Positions 6,141 through 12,540 of a DNA stretch of 35,669 nucleotides are shown in pieces. Position 1 is the first letter of the stretch. The number at the start of each line of letters is the position of its first letter. The DNA is from a virus: positions 1 through 35,669 of IMG/VR virus record IMGVR_UViG_3300020735_000031. One strand, 5' to 3'. Below the pieces are notes generated by a model that saw only the letters and a list, made by a program, of their open reading frames with translations, had not been told where the DNA came from and did no database searches. The position numbers and the translations under genes are program-made.

Positions 6141-6275
6141 AATAACTGCTAAATACATTTGAGTAGATGAATCCGACCAGATAAATCACTAAATATTTTT
6201 GTTAGGTAGAATTTCTACTAAACACTAAAGCCCTGTTACAGTCCTTGGTCGGATTCGCTGTAACGGGGCTTTTTT
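6141..6275 (+). ncRNA. Structured leader RNA with mutually exclusive or pseudoknotted helices
   Basis: Between the promoter and the terminator are three helices and no supported ORF. Helix A pairs 6169-6179 (GAATCCGACCA) with 6246-6256 (TGGTCGGATTC), 11 perfect pairs. Helix B pairs 6227-6241 with 6258-6272, 15 pairs with one G-U, and is followed by a T-run. Helix C is a local hairpin at 6202-6221. The order is A, B, A', B', so A' lies in the loop of terminator B. A either pseudoknots the terminator or, forming first, blocks it as an antiterminator. CTAAATA cores at 6149-6155 and 6189-6195 also lie within it. It could be an attenuator or riboswitch-like leader for the replication genes, or a free small RNA. 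Confidence 0.65.
6227..6275 (+). terminator. Intrinsic terminator (helix B) in front of the replication operon
   Basis: AAAGCCCTGTTACAG (6227-6241) pairs with CTGTAACGGGGCTTT (6258-6272) and a T-run reaches 6275. Its 16-base loop contains 11 bases complementary to 6169-6179. The next start codon (6291) follows with a GGAG ribosome site at 6278-6281, so read-through is needed to express the operon from the promoter at 6106-6134. Confidence 0.8.
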
Positions 6276-6290
6276 ATGGAGTTTTTACAA

Positions 6291-6551
6291 ATGGATGAGT
6301 TAAATGAAATGGATAGAGAAGTAGCAATATTAAAAGGTGGATATCTGGCAAAGCATATGCCAAAGTTTTGGTATAAGTTACAACATCGAGAGGAAAAAAT
6401 GTCACAAAAATCACTTAAAGAGCAAGTATCTGAAAAGATTTATAAAGACGAACAAAGGAGAAAGTATGGTATCAAGAAACTTACACCAAGTAAGAAAGAC
6501 ATTTATGAGCTATTAACAAGAGTAGAAGAGTTATTAAAGGAACAGAAATGA
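6291..6551 (+). CDS. Small charged protein at the head of the replication operon (86 aa)
   Basis: ATG 6291 follows GGAG at 6278-6281; the ATG at 6276 abuts the terminator T-run and is unlikely. An internal ATG at 6399 has an even better site (GAGAGGAAAAA) and would give a 50-residue MSQKSLKEQVSEKIYKDEQR form, so two products are possible. The protein is helical and rich in Lys and Glu. The MSQKSLKEQVSE stretch repeats the N-terminus of the protein at 4404-4814 (MTQKTLKEQVAE). It overlaps the primase start by four bases (6548-6551). A replication accessory role is inferred from position. Confidence 0.65.
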   Translation: MDELNEMDREVAILKGGYLAKHMPKFWYKLQHREEKMSQKSLKEQVSEKIYKDEQRRKYGIKKLTPSKKDIYELLTRVEELLKEQK

Positions 6552-7696
6552 ATAATGAAGATGTAGATCGATGTTTTAGAAAGTTAAAACAAGTTCCGTA
6601 CAAGGATTTACAACGTGGCAATCTATTGGGACAAGGATGGACAGATGAAGAAGCAGAAGCAGAATTCTGGTGCAGATGGGAAAATGCTCCAGATAATCCA
6701 AAAAATCTTTCAAGAGAAGATTATGAAGAATGGTTCAGAAATGGATGGATTAAAATGAAAGCATCATTTTTTAAAGACGAATGGACAACTTATTCGCCTG
6801 CTGATATGATGATAGATATTTCTTGGAAAGAACTTGCAAGTATATTGACTACTTTTACAAAAGTTTCATCTAAAGAACAAACTCAAATGTTTAATCTATG
6901 GGAGTTCAAGATCGAAAATGATCAAATACATCGTTGCAAAGATGATTGTATTGCTTTACACGGATTGGTTTTGGATTATGATAATAATCTATTATTGAAT
7001 GATGCACTTATACAGTTTAATGGATTTGAATGTGTGATTTATACTACATTCAATCATAGTTCTATTAAAGATAAGTTTCGTATTGTATTACCCTTTAATA
7101 GACCAATGACTATGGACCAGTTTGTATTAAAACGTCAAGCAATGATTGATGCTTTTCCTGGTGCGGATAGAGCAAGTTTCAGTAGATCACAAGCGATTTT
7201 CTTACATAGTGGACCAGACGAGACAAAATCATTTGCTTGTAAGATGGATGGCATCTTTTTAGATCCGGATATTTTCATAGACGAAATAGTAGAACCAGTT
7301 GTCTATAAGGAACGAATACAAAATACAGAAATAGATTCTGAATTTAAACAGGCATATAAAACAGCAATCATTAAATCTCTAATGTCTTGTAAGGGTATTA
7401 GACACTTAAACTCTCTGACAGTAGTCATTATGCTTAAAAGCTGTGATGCTACATTTTCAGATTTTCAACAAATAGCAAAAGTTGCGGGAGCACCAGATTC
7501 TTGCATACAAACTATTAAAAGTCAAACTGAATCTTGGACTGCGATTAGCGATTCGGCATTAATCACTAAAGCAAAACGTGATAAGTTTATTGCGAACTTT
7601 GGAGGCACACCTATTAGTTTTAAAAAGAAAATAGTAACAGCAACAGCAACAGAATTAAAACAAGAAGTAATAAGAAAATGGGGAACGGGAAAATAA
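6548..7696 (+). CDS. Archaeo-eukaryotic-type primase-like replication protein (382 aa)
   Basis: The central region matches the phage/plasmid AEP (PrimPol-like) pattern: an acidic strand motif LVLDYD at residues 140-145, then VIYTTFNHSSIKDKFRIVLP around 163-182, and a later FPGADRASFSRSQAIFLHSG segment around 203-222. These correspond to the metal-binding Asp motif and the 'SH...RFR..LP' region of that family. The first ~90 residues are Trp- and Glu-rich and unassigned. It sits directly upstream of an SF3-type helicase (one base between stop and start), the usual pairing. It probably makes primers at the phage origin. The exact AEP subfamily is uncertain. Confidence 0.65.
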   Translation: MNNEDVDRCFRKLKQVPYKDLQRGNLLGQGWTDEEAEAEFWCRWENAPDNPKNLSREDYEEWFRNGWIKMKASFFKDEWTTYSPADMMIDISWKELASILTTFTKVSSKEQTQMFNLWEFKIENDQIHRCKDDCIALHGLVLDYDNNLLLNDALIQFNGFECVIYTTFNHSSIKDKFRIVLPFNRPMTMDQFVLKRQAMIDAFPGADRASFSRSQAIFLHSGPDETKSFACKMDGIFLDPDIFIDEIVEPVVYKERIQNTEIDSEFKQAYKTAIIKSLMSCKGIRHLNSLTVVIMLKSCDATFSDFQQIAKVAGAPDSCIQTIKSQTESWTAISDSALITKAKRDKFIANFGGTPISFKKKIVTATATELKQEVIRKWGTGK

Positions 7697-9406
7697 ATGA
7701 ATGAAGATACAAATATCAACTTCGATACTTTAATCGTAGGTCAGATAGAAGAAAAAAGAAAATGGCAGAAAGTTTTAGATGATATCGAAACTAGAAAAGC
7801 TTTAGGTAAACCTGATAAGAATGATAAAGGAGCTGCGGCCGAAGCAAAGGTTAATATGCAGCGGGCATTGGATGCTATCACAGAACTTAATAAAGCCCGT
7901 TCTGAAATAACAACAGCAGAAACAAATGAGAAGCAAGCAAGCACACTAGCAGAAGAAAAACTAATCATACAAAAACTAATAAACGATTACAACATCGGTT
8001 ATTTGATTTGCGAAAATCGTTACATCTATTGCAGGGATGTTAGCGAACAAGGAAACAATATCGTTAACCCTATTTTTAATATGATCGAAGCACACAAGTT
8101 TGGACGTATGTTAAACAAAATGGCTGGCAACAGACTAAAACTTGGAACAAGAGTTTTAAATGAAGAACTAACAGATTATTTTCAGGATGTTAGAAAAGAT
8201 TATTCGATGACTACCTGTTCATTTAATGATGCTAAGTGGTGTTCAAAAGAAGTCTACAATAAAGCGAGCATCATAATGAAGTTTTGGGTGCAGCCCAACT
8301 GGGATGAAGCTAAAAACTATGATAAACGATTTGATTTTTTAATGAACTGTATAGGTGGAGGTAAACAGGAGAATATCAATCACTTAGAACAATGGATGGG
8401 ATTTAAATATGTTTATCCAGAGCGAGTATCAAATACACCTAGTTTGGATATCGGTGGTTATCCAGGTGGTAATGGTAAGGGACGATATGAAGAACTCGGT
8501 AAAACTATTTTTACAAACAAATGTGTGAGTGCTGCTACTTTGGATGAACTAACGAAGTTTAACGCCAACTGGGAAATGAGTGTCTTACTTTGCTATGATG
8601 AACCCGAGCATAATGAGCTACCAGAAGGAAAGTTGAAATCAGCAACAGGCAGTGAAGATATGCGAATAGAAAAGAAGGGTATAGATGCTACTATGGTCGA
8701 TAGAAACTATAGTTTCTTGTTTCTTAGTAATAACCCGAATGGTGTTGTTAAACTTGCAGGAACAGGCAGTGCAGGTGAAGATCGTAGATATTCAGTTATG
8801 ACTACAAATCTAGTTATGGTTGACGAGTCTATTAGATTGGGCTTTGCTAAGGATTTAGAAGAAGCAAAAGTATTTGTTAATAGCATAAATGATCTAATAA
8901 AGAATAGAGCAGAAGTAGCAAAATGGCTTGCACATATTATCACTAAACATAATATTTTTAATATCCAAGTATTACATCCATTACACGGACAGGATTACAA
9001 AGCAAGATTTAATGATCAGAAAAGCACACGCGATGTTGCATTCGATAAGATGTTACCTGTATTTTTAAAGAATGAAATACTCCCCTATGAAGTTCTTAAA
9101 GCCTGTGTGATTACATTGAGCAGACAAGAGCACCTAGGTGATAAGACTCTTAAACAGGACTGGAAACGATATTTGGAAAAGAATAAGATTGCATTTGAAT
9201 GTCTAGATGGTGACAATAGACCTTATTTTGATTACGAGTTTGCTGGCAAGAATAGCTTGCGCGTGCAAAAAGTTGTATACACTATTAAGCACACAACTAA
9301 GAATATCTTTGATCTATCAACAATACTGAAGCGAGCACCTACAAATATGAAACTGGCTAAAGAAAGTATGGAAACACTTGATTTATTAGTTTTTGAGGAT
9401 ATTTAA
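7697..9406 (+). CDS. SF3 / D5-like replicative helicase (569 aa)
   Basis: Residues 1-95 form a charged coiled region. The ATPase core shows Walker A GGYPGGNGKG (253-262), Walker B SVLLCYDEP (295-303), a sensor strand LFLSNN (341-346) and an arginine-finger-like EDRRYS (361-366), as in phage and plasmid superfamily 3 helicases (D5 / DUF5906-type). These act as ring helicases that unwind at the origin, often with an AEP primase as here. The last codon overlaps the first copy of the TAAGCACGG repeat, so the origin begins exactly at the end of the gene. A C-terminal ~100-residue region may bind the origin. No DNA polymerase is encoded, so host polymerase is presumably recruited. Confidence 0.85.
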   Translation: MNEDTNINFDTLIVGQIEEKRKWQKVLDDIETRKALGKPDKNDKGAAAEAKVNMQRALDAITELNKARSEITTAETNEKQASTLAEEKLIIQKLINDYNIGYLICENRYIYCRDVSEQGNNIVNPIFNMIEAHKFGRMLNKMAGNRLKLGTRVLNEELTDYFQDVRKDYSMTTCSFNDAKWCSKEVYNKASIIMKFWVQPNWDEAKNYDKRFDFLMNCIGGGKQENINHLEQWMGFKYVYPERVSNTPSLDIGGYPGGNGKGRYEELGKTIFTNKCVSAATLDELTKFNANWEMSVLLCYDEPEHNELPEGKLKSATGSEDMRIEKKGIDATMVDRNYSFLFLSNNPNGVVKLAGTGSAGEDRRYSVMTTNLVMVDESIRLGFAKDLEEAKVFVNSINDLIKNRAEVAKWLAHIITKHNIFNIQVLHPLHGQDYKARFNDQKSTRDVAFDKMLPVFLKNEILPYEVLKACVITLSRQEHLGDKTLKQDWKRYLEKNKIAFECLDGDNRPYFDYEFAGKNSLRVQKVVYTIKHTTKNIFDLSTILKRAPTNMKLAKESMETLDLLVFEDI

Positions 9407-9464
9407 GCACGGTTTAAGCACGGTTGTTTTTGAACCGTGCTTAAATAATGCTTAAAAAATAAGC
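9404..9464. repeat. Left iteron group with 13-bp inverted repeat
   Basis: TAAGCACGG occurs at 9404-9412 and 9415-9423, 11 bases apart (one helical turn), and inverted (CCGTGCTTA) at 9435-9443. Bases 9413-9425 and 9433-9445 form a perfect 13-bp inverted repeat around a seven-base loop. A second small dyad, GCTTA/TAAGC (9450-9464), follows. The same nine-base unit recurs at 9700-9726, which marks these as iterons bracketing the small gene between them. Confidence 0.75.
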
Positions 9465-9484
9465 AGGCACAAAAGAGGTATTTT

Positions 9485-9691
9485 ATGGATAACATTGAAG
9501 AATTAAGAATTATATTTAAGTTAACATATTCGGGTTTAAGTAACGGAGAACTGTATCATTTGCTAAGATCTAACCAAGAATTCCGCATAAAGTATTGGTT
9601 TTGTGACGAAAGACTTAAAAAGTGGTATATAAGAGATAACGGCAGAATTTGGAAAAAAGATGTAGTTATACACAAGTTATCCACAAAGTAA
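9485..9691 (+). CDS. Small basic protein within the origin region (68 aa)
   Basis: It starts MDNIEELRIIFKLTYSGLSN behind AGAGG. It is rich in Lys, Trp and Tyr (RIKYWFCDERLKKWYIRDNG), with no named domain; the basic aromatic character suggests nucleic-acid binding. Its last codons contain both DnaA boxes, and it lies between two groups of the same iteron, so it may bind the origin or regulate replication. The same frame reopens after its stop (see findings), hinting at an ancestrally longer gene. Confidence 0.6.
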   Translation: MDNIEELRIIFKLTYSGLSNGELYHLLRSNQEFRIKYWFCDERLKKWYIRDNGRIWKKDVVIHKLSTK

Positions 9692-9726
9692 AAAGTGCGT
9701 AAGCACAGTAAGCACAGTAAGCACGG
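9666..9726. other. Putative replication origin core: two DnaA boxes and three iterons
   Basis: TTATACACA (9666-9674) and TTATCCACA (9677-9685) are both full matches to the bacterial DnaA-box consensus TTATNCACA, in the same orientation and 11 bases apart. Three contiguous nine-base repeats follow (TAAGCACAG, TAAGCACAG, TAAGCACGG; 9700-9726). The location just after the primase-helicase operon supports an origin. I infer host DnaA binding at the boxes and phage replication-protein binding at the iterons. Confidence 0.7.
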
Positions 9727-9748
9727 TTTTTGCAAGTTGCTAGATTTT

Positions 9749-9804
9749 AGTGTATTACACAAATAAAGAGCGGCAAGTGTAGCACAAATAAATTCGTGAC
9801 GAAT
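9749..9804. repeat. Origin-side direct repeat and palindrome
   Basis: An imperfect direct repeat (AGTGTATTACACAAATAAA at 9749-9767; AGTGTAGCACAAATAAA at 9776-9792) is followed by the odd palindrome ATTCGTGACGAAT (9792-9804). Both lie in the AT-rich gene-free stretch after the iterons. They could be further protein-binding sites of the origin or an operator for the packaging genes. The rest of 9805-9916 shows no start codon with a ribosome site. Confidence 0.5.
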
Positions 9805-9916
9805 CAGTAACAAAACGCATAATAAGGAAGAAATATGGACTGTAGATGATTTTCTTAATGTCGCAAAAGGTAAGACCAATGTTCCACCAATATGTATTTT
9901 GTATCGCTTACAACTT

Positions 9917-9925
9917 GCTAAATAG
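9917..9925 (+). promoter_or_regulatory. GCTAAATAG late-promoter-like element
   Basis: An exact GCTAAATA copy in the gene-free stretch before the packaging genes. A transcript started just downstream would meet the terminator at 9989-10023 after about 95 bases, giving a short leader or small RNA with a small hairpin (AGAAG/CTTCT, 9930-9956). Confidence 0.45.
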
Positions 9926-9988
9926 ATATAGAAGAACTTAGTCCATTTGAACTTCTATTCCTTGTTTGTTTCTTGTTCACTCAAACTT

Positions 9989-10023
9989 AATACCCACGTG
10001 CCAAATACACTGTGGGTATTTTT
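9989..10023 (+). terminator. Intrinsic terminator before the packaging operon
   Basis: AATACCCAC (9989-9997) pairs with GTGGGTATT (10012-10020) over a 14-base loop, followed by a run of T. It separates the origin region from the terminase genes. A CATAAATA element follows six bases after the T-run. Confidence 0.8.
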
Positions 10024-10028
10024 ACGAT

Positions 10029-10036
10029 CATAAATA
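10029..10036 (+). promoter_or_regulatory. CATAAATA late-promoter-like element for the packaging operon
   Basis: CATAAATA immediately follows the terminator at 9989-10023 and precedes the small-terminase gene by about 66 bases. The terminator-then-TAAATA arrangement recurs at 5583-5619 and 18037-18081, which is the main support for reading it as a promoter. Confidence 0.45.
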
Positions 10037-10102
10037 AGTGACTATGAAGTAATGCAATATTACAACATAGGTTTAATCACTGGAAACAGGTGGAGGTATA
10101 AT

Positions 10103-10480
10103 ATGGCAGGACCAGGTGGAGCACGCCCAGGATCAGGTGCTAAAAAAGGGCAACATCGAATTACAGTTCAAGCACTTCGTGCAGCAATTGAAGCGAAAAT
10201 TGGTATCAAGTATGAAGAAATGCTTGCAGAAACCCAACAAAAGCTTTTCAATGATTTCAGAAATGATACTAATGTGAAAGAATACATTATGTTCACTGAA
10301 AACATGAACAAGCGTATTTTAGAACAACCAGCTCAAGAAGTTCAAGTAACACAAAATCCACTTGAAGAATTATCTGACAGTGATTTACAAGGTCGCATTG
10401 ATAACTTGTTGACACGTTCTGCTTTATCGGCAATAGAAACTGATGCTCAAGATGGCAACGAAGAAAACTCTTCCACGTAA
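10103..10480 (+). CDS. Putative terminase small subunit (125 aa)
   Basis: I chose ATG 10103, preceded by GGAGG; the frame extends upstream to 10052 without a ribosome site. The N-terminus GGARPGSGAKKGQHR is the Gly/Arg/Pro-Gly motif common at the start of phage small terminase subunits, followed by helices and an acidic C-terminus. Small terminases recognise pac or cos DNA and load the large subunit. Position three genes before the large subunit supports this. The motif is short and also occurs in other phage proteins, so the call is moderate. Confidence 0.6.
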   Translation: MAGPGGARPGSGAKKGQHRITVQALRAAIEAKIGIKYEEMLAETQQKLFNDFRNDTNVKEYIMFTENMNKRILEQPAQEVQVTQNPLEELSDSDLQGRIDNLLTRSALSAIETDAQDGNEENSST

Positions 10481-10733
10481 GCCAACAAAGCCACGTAAAC
10501 AAAAACTAATCGATATTGAAGATATGCACGCATCAGCGAAAGCTAATGTAATAACATATCATCTTATTGTGGCACAGTTATCGGAACTAATGGGACAACA
10601 TCCCACTGTTCGTTATGATTTTCTTATGAATACTTTATTTGATAAGTTCGAAGTCACAGAACAGTGGTTTACCTATATGCAACTAAATCACAAACAATCT
10701 ATTATAGATAGCGTGCGAGGCAAATATGAATAA
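10452..10733 (+). CDS. Hypothetical protein of the packaging operon (93 aa)
   Basis: It begins MATKKTLPRKPTKPRKQKLI, a very basic N-terminal tail, then a helical domain ending SIIDSVRGKYE. An ATG three codons earlier (10443) is also possible. It overlaps the end of the putative small terminase by 29 bases in another frame. The basic tail suggests DNA contact; it may be an accessory packaging protein. No family is recognised. Confidence 0.65.
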   Translation: MATKKTLPRKPTKPRKQKLIDIEDMHASAKANVITYHLIVAQLSELMGQHPTVRYDFLMNTLFDKFEVTEQWFTYMQLNHKQSIIDSVRGKYE

Positions 10734-10887
10734 TGCAGGTAAGGGAGATAAACAACGTCCCACAGATAATAAGAAATATAGTGAAAACTATGATATGATA
10801 TTTGGTAATAAAACACAAAGACTACCGCAAGTAGCCACTACGCCTGTCATAGAGCAAAAACCATACAAAATAGGCGAAAATAAATGA
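10726..10887 (+). CDS. Small GKGDKQRPTD-motif protein (53 aa)
   Basis: MNNAGKGDKQRPTDNKKYSE followed by NYDMIFG matches a short uncharacterised protein widespread in phages (GKGDK.RPTD...Y..NYD.IFG). It overlaps the gene before (stop 10733) and the large terminase start (ATGA, 10884-10887), so it is translated in series with both. It is under 60 residues. The conserved half is N-terminal; the tail is Pro/Thr-rich. Function is unknown; linkage to packaging genes is what can be said. Confidence 0.75.
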   Translation: MNNAGKGDKQRPTDNKKYSENYDMIFGNKTQRLPQVATTPVIEQKPYKIGENK

Positions 10888-12344
10888 GTATCGTTAAGTT
10901 ATCGCGGGATGAACAAATAGAACTTCTTATGCTAAAACAAGTGCAAGCAGGAAGAGTTGCAAAGACCAAGATTGATTATTGCTTTCCGGATAAAGGACCT
11001 CGTAGCCGCGACAAGTATCAAAAGCAGATGAACTTCTTTAAGGCTGGTGCAACACATAAGCAAAGACTGTTTATGGCTGCTAATCGCGTTGGTAAAAGTT
11101 TCGGTTTTGGATGCGAACTTACCTATCACTTAACAGGATTGTATCCAAAGTGGTGGATAGGCAAACGTTTCAAAGATGCATCAGAGTGGTGGTGCTGTGG
11201 TGTCAATGCACGAGACGTCAAAGTAGTTTTACAAGATTTATTACTTGGAAGGGTAGGCGAGTTCGGTGAAGGTCTTATTCCATATGCTTGTTTAGATCGC
11301 GAGACAATGAAAGAAGCCCAACGAATGGAGACCCCAATCAACTCCTTTCGTGTTAAGCACGTTAGTGGTGCTTGGTCTACTGTGGAATTCAAAACGTATG
11401 AACAAGGCAGAGCATCCTTTCAAGGAACTGCACGTTCAATCTGGTTGGATGAAGAATGTCCCGAGGATATCTATGCGGAGTGCTTTACACGAACACTCAC
11501 TGGTGGCAATATACTTGTAATGACTTTCACACCACTCAAAGGCCCTACACCACTTATTACAAACTTCTTAGGTGATACAAGTGTAGCCGATATTGTTGAT
11601 GGCCCTATTGATGTGCATAGACACGTGACAACTTGCACCTGGGATGATATTCCGCATATGAGCGAAGATGATAAAGCAGCAGCTATTGCATCCTATGCTC
11701 CGCATCAACGTGATGCACGATCCAAAGGTATTCCAGCATTAGGCTCCGGTGTTATCTATCCTGTTCCATTAAGTGATTATGTGGTTGTTCCTATAGACAT
11801 TCCTAAACATTGGAAACGCTGTTTTGGTATGGATGTGGGTAATAAAACCGCCGCTGTATGGATCGCGACTGATCCTGACGCTAAAATCACCTATGTGTAT
11901 GCAGATTACTATAAAGAACGAGCCGAGCCAGTGATACACGCAGCAGGTATTAAAGCCCGAGGCGAATGGATTCCTGGTGCGATTGATCCAGCCTCGCGTG
12001 GGCGCAGCCAAATAGATGGTAAAGCCCTTATGGATATGTATAAGGACAATGGATTAAAAGTAGTTCCTGCTATCAATGCAGTAGAAACAGGCTTATATGA
12101 AGTGTGGGAAGCATTGAGCACAGGCAAGTTAAAAGTATTCAACTCCTGTTTGCAACTCCTACGCGAGATACAAACATATATGCGTGATGAAAAAGGCAAC
12201 GTGGTAAAGAAGAATGACCACGTTATGGATGCTTTTAGATATGCTTATATGACACGTGACATTGCAGATACCGAAATGGGTGCCAAGCCTACAAACTACG
12301 AATATGGTGTAGTCAGCCAAAACTATAGAGCATCAAGATACTAA
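10884..12344 (+). CDS. terL: Terminase large subunit (486 aa)
   Basis: This is the ATP-driven DNA packaging motor and headful/site nuclease. The ATPase domain shows Walker A AANRVGKS (65-72), Walker B with catalytic Glu SIWLDEE (185-191) and the coupling motif VMTFTPLKG (212-220). The RNase H-like nuclease domain shows GMDVGN (Asp 317), AIDPA (Asp 368) and NDHVMDAFRYA (Asp 449), a complete metal-binding triad. The length is normal for the Terminase_6 type. It starts inside the stop of the preceding small gene (ATGA). All key residues are present, so it should be active. Confidence 0.95.
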   Translation: MSIVKLSRDEQIELLMLKQVQAGRVAKTKIDYCFPDKGPRSRDKYQKQMNFFKAGATHKQRLFMAANRVGKSFGFGCELTYHLTGLYPKWWIGKRFKDASEWWCCGVNARDVKVVLQDLLLGRVGEFGEGLIPYACLDRETMKEAQRMETPINSFRVKHVSGAWSTVEFKTYEQGRASFQGTARSIWLDEECPEDIYAECFTRTLTGGNILVMTFTPLKGPTPLITNFLGDTSVADIVDGPIDVHRHVTTCTWDDIPHMSEDDKAAAIASYAPHQRDARSKGIPALGSGVIYPVPLSDYVVVPIDIPKHWKRCFGMDVGNKTAAVWIATDPDAKITYVYADYYKERAEPVIHAAGIKARGEWIPGAIDPASRGRSQIDGKALMDMYKDNGLKVVPAINAVETGLYEVWEALSTGKLKVFNSCLQLLREIQTYMRDEKGNVVKKNDHVMDAFRYAYMTRDIADTEMGAKPTNYEYGVVSQNYRASRY

Positions 12345-12345
12345 T

Positions 12346-12540
12346 ATGACTACTGAATATGACACATTTAGGGCATTAGTTGACCCACATTGGAAAGATG
12401 CAGCATTTGTTGCTAACTTGTATACAAAAGCACGCATTTACAATGGTCACCACCAATACAAAACATTATGCAATAACTATGGTTTGAGCATAGAGCAAGT
12501 TCTACAATATAAAAGGATACAATATGAAACACGATTTTAA
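12346..12540 (+). CDS. Hypothetical protein after the large terminase (64 aa)
   Basis: It starts two bases after the terminase stop with no strong ribosome site, so it is probably coupled to it. The sequence (HWKDAAFVANLYTKARIYNG, then YGLSIEQVLQYKRIQYETRF) is helical, possibly a small helix-turn-helix-like fold. It overlaps the co-chaperonin-like gene by 17 bases. Function is not recognised. Confidence 0.6.
   Translation: MTTEYDTFRALVDPHWKDAAFVANLYTKARIYNGHHQYKTLCNNYGLSIEQVLQYKRIQYETRF

Noticed and set aside
6141-6275. A CRISPR array or spacer-repeat unit in the leader RNA
   Set aside because: There is only one copy of the AATTTCTACTAA text, no second repeat and no cas gene. A solitary mimic is kept as a low-interest finding only.
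9404-9726. Iteron-like repeats as a CRISPR array
   Set aside because: The units are nine bases long and contiguous or one helical turn apart, partly inverted, and sit beside DnaA boxes. This is an origin pattern, not repeat-spacer architecture.
9556-9879. A 107-codon minus-strand ORF across the origin region
   Set aside because: It has Leu/Cys-rich shadow composition and crosses the iterons and DnaA boxes. No ribosome site was seen.
11126-12199. Minus-strand ORFs opposite the large terminase
   Set aside because: The terminase frame has complete ATPase and nuclease motifs; the reverse frames have no start signals or domains.
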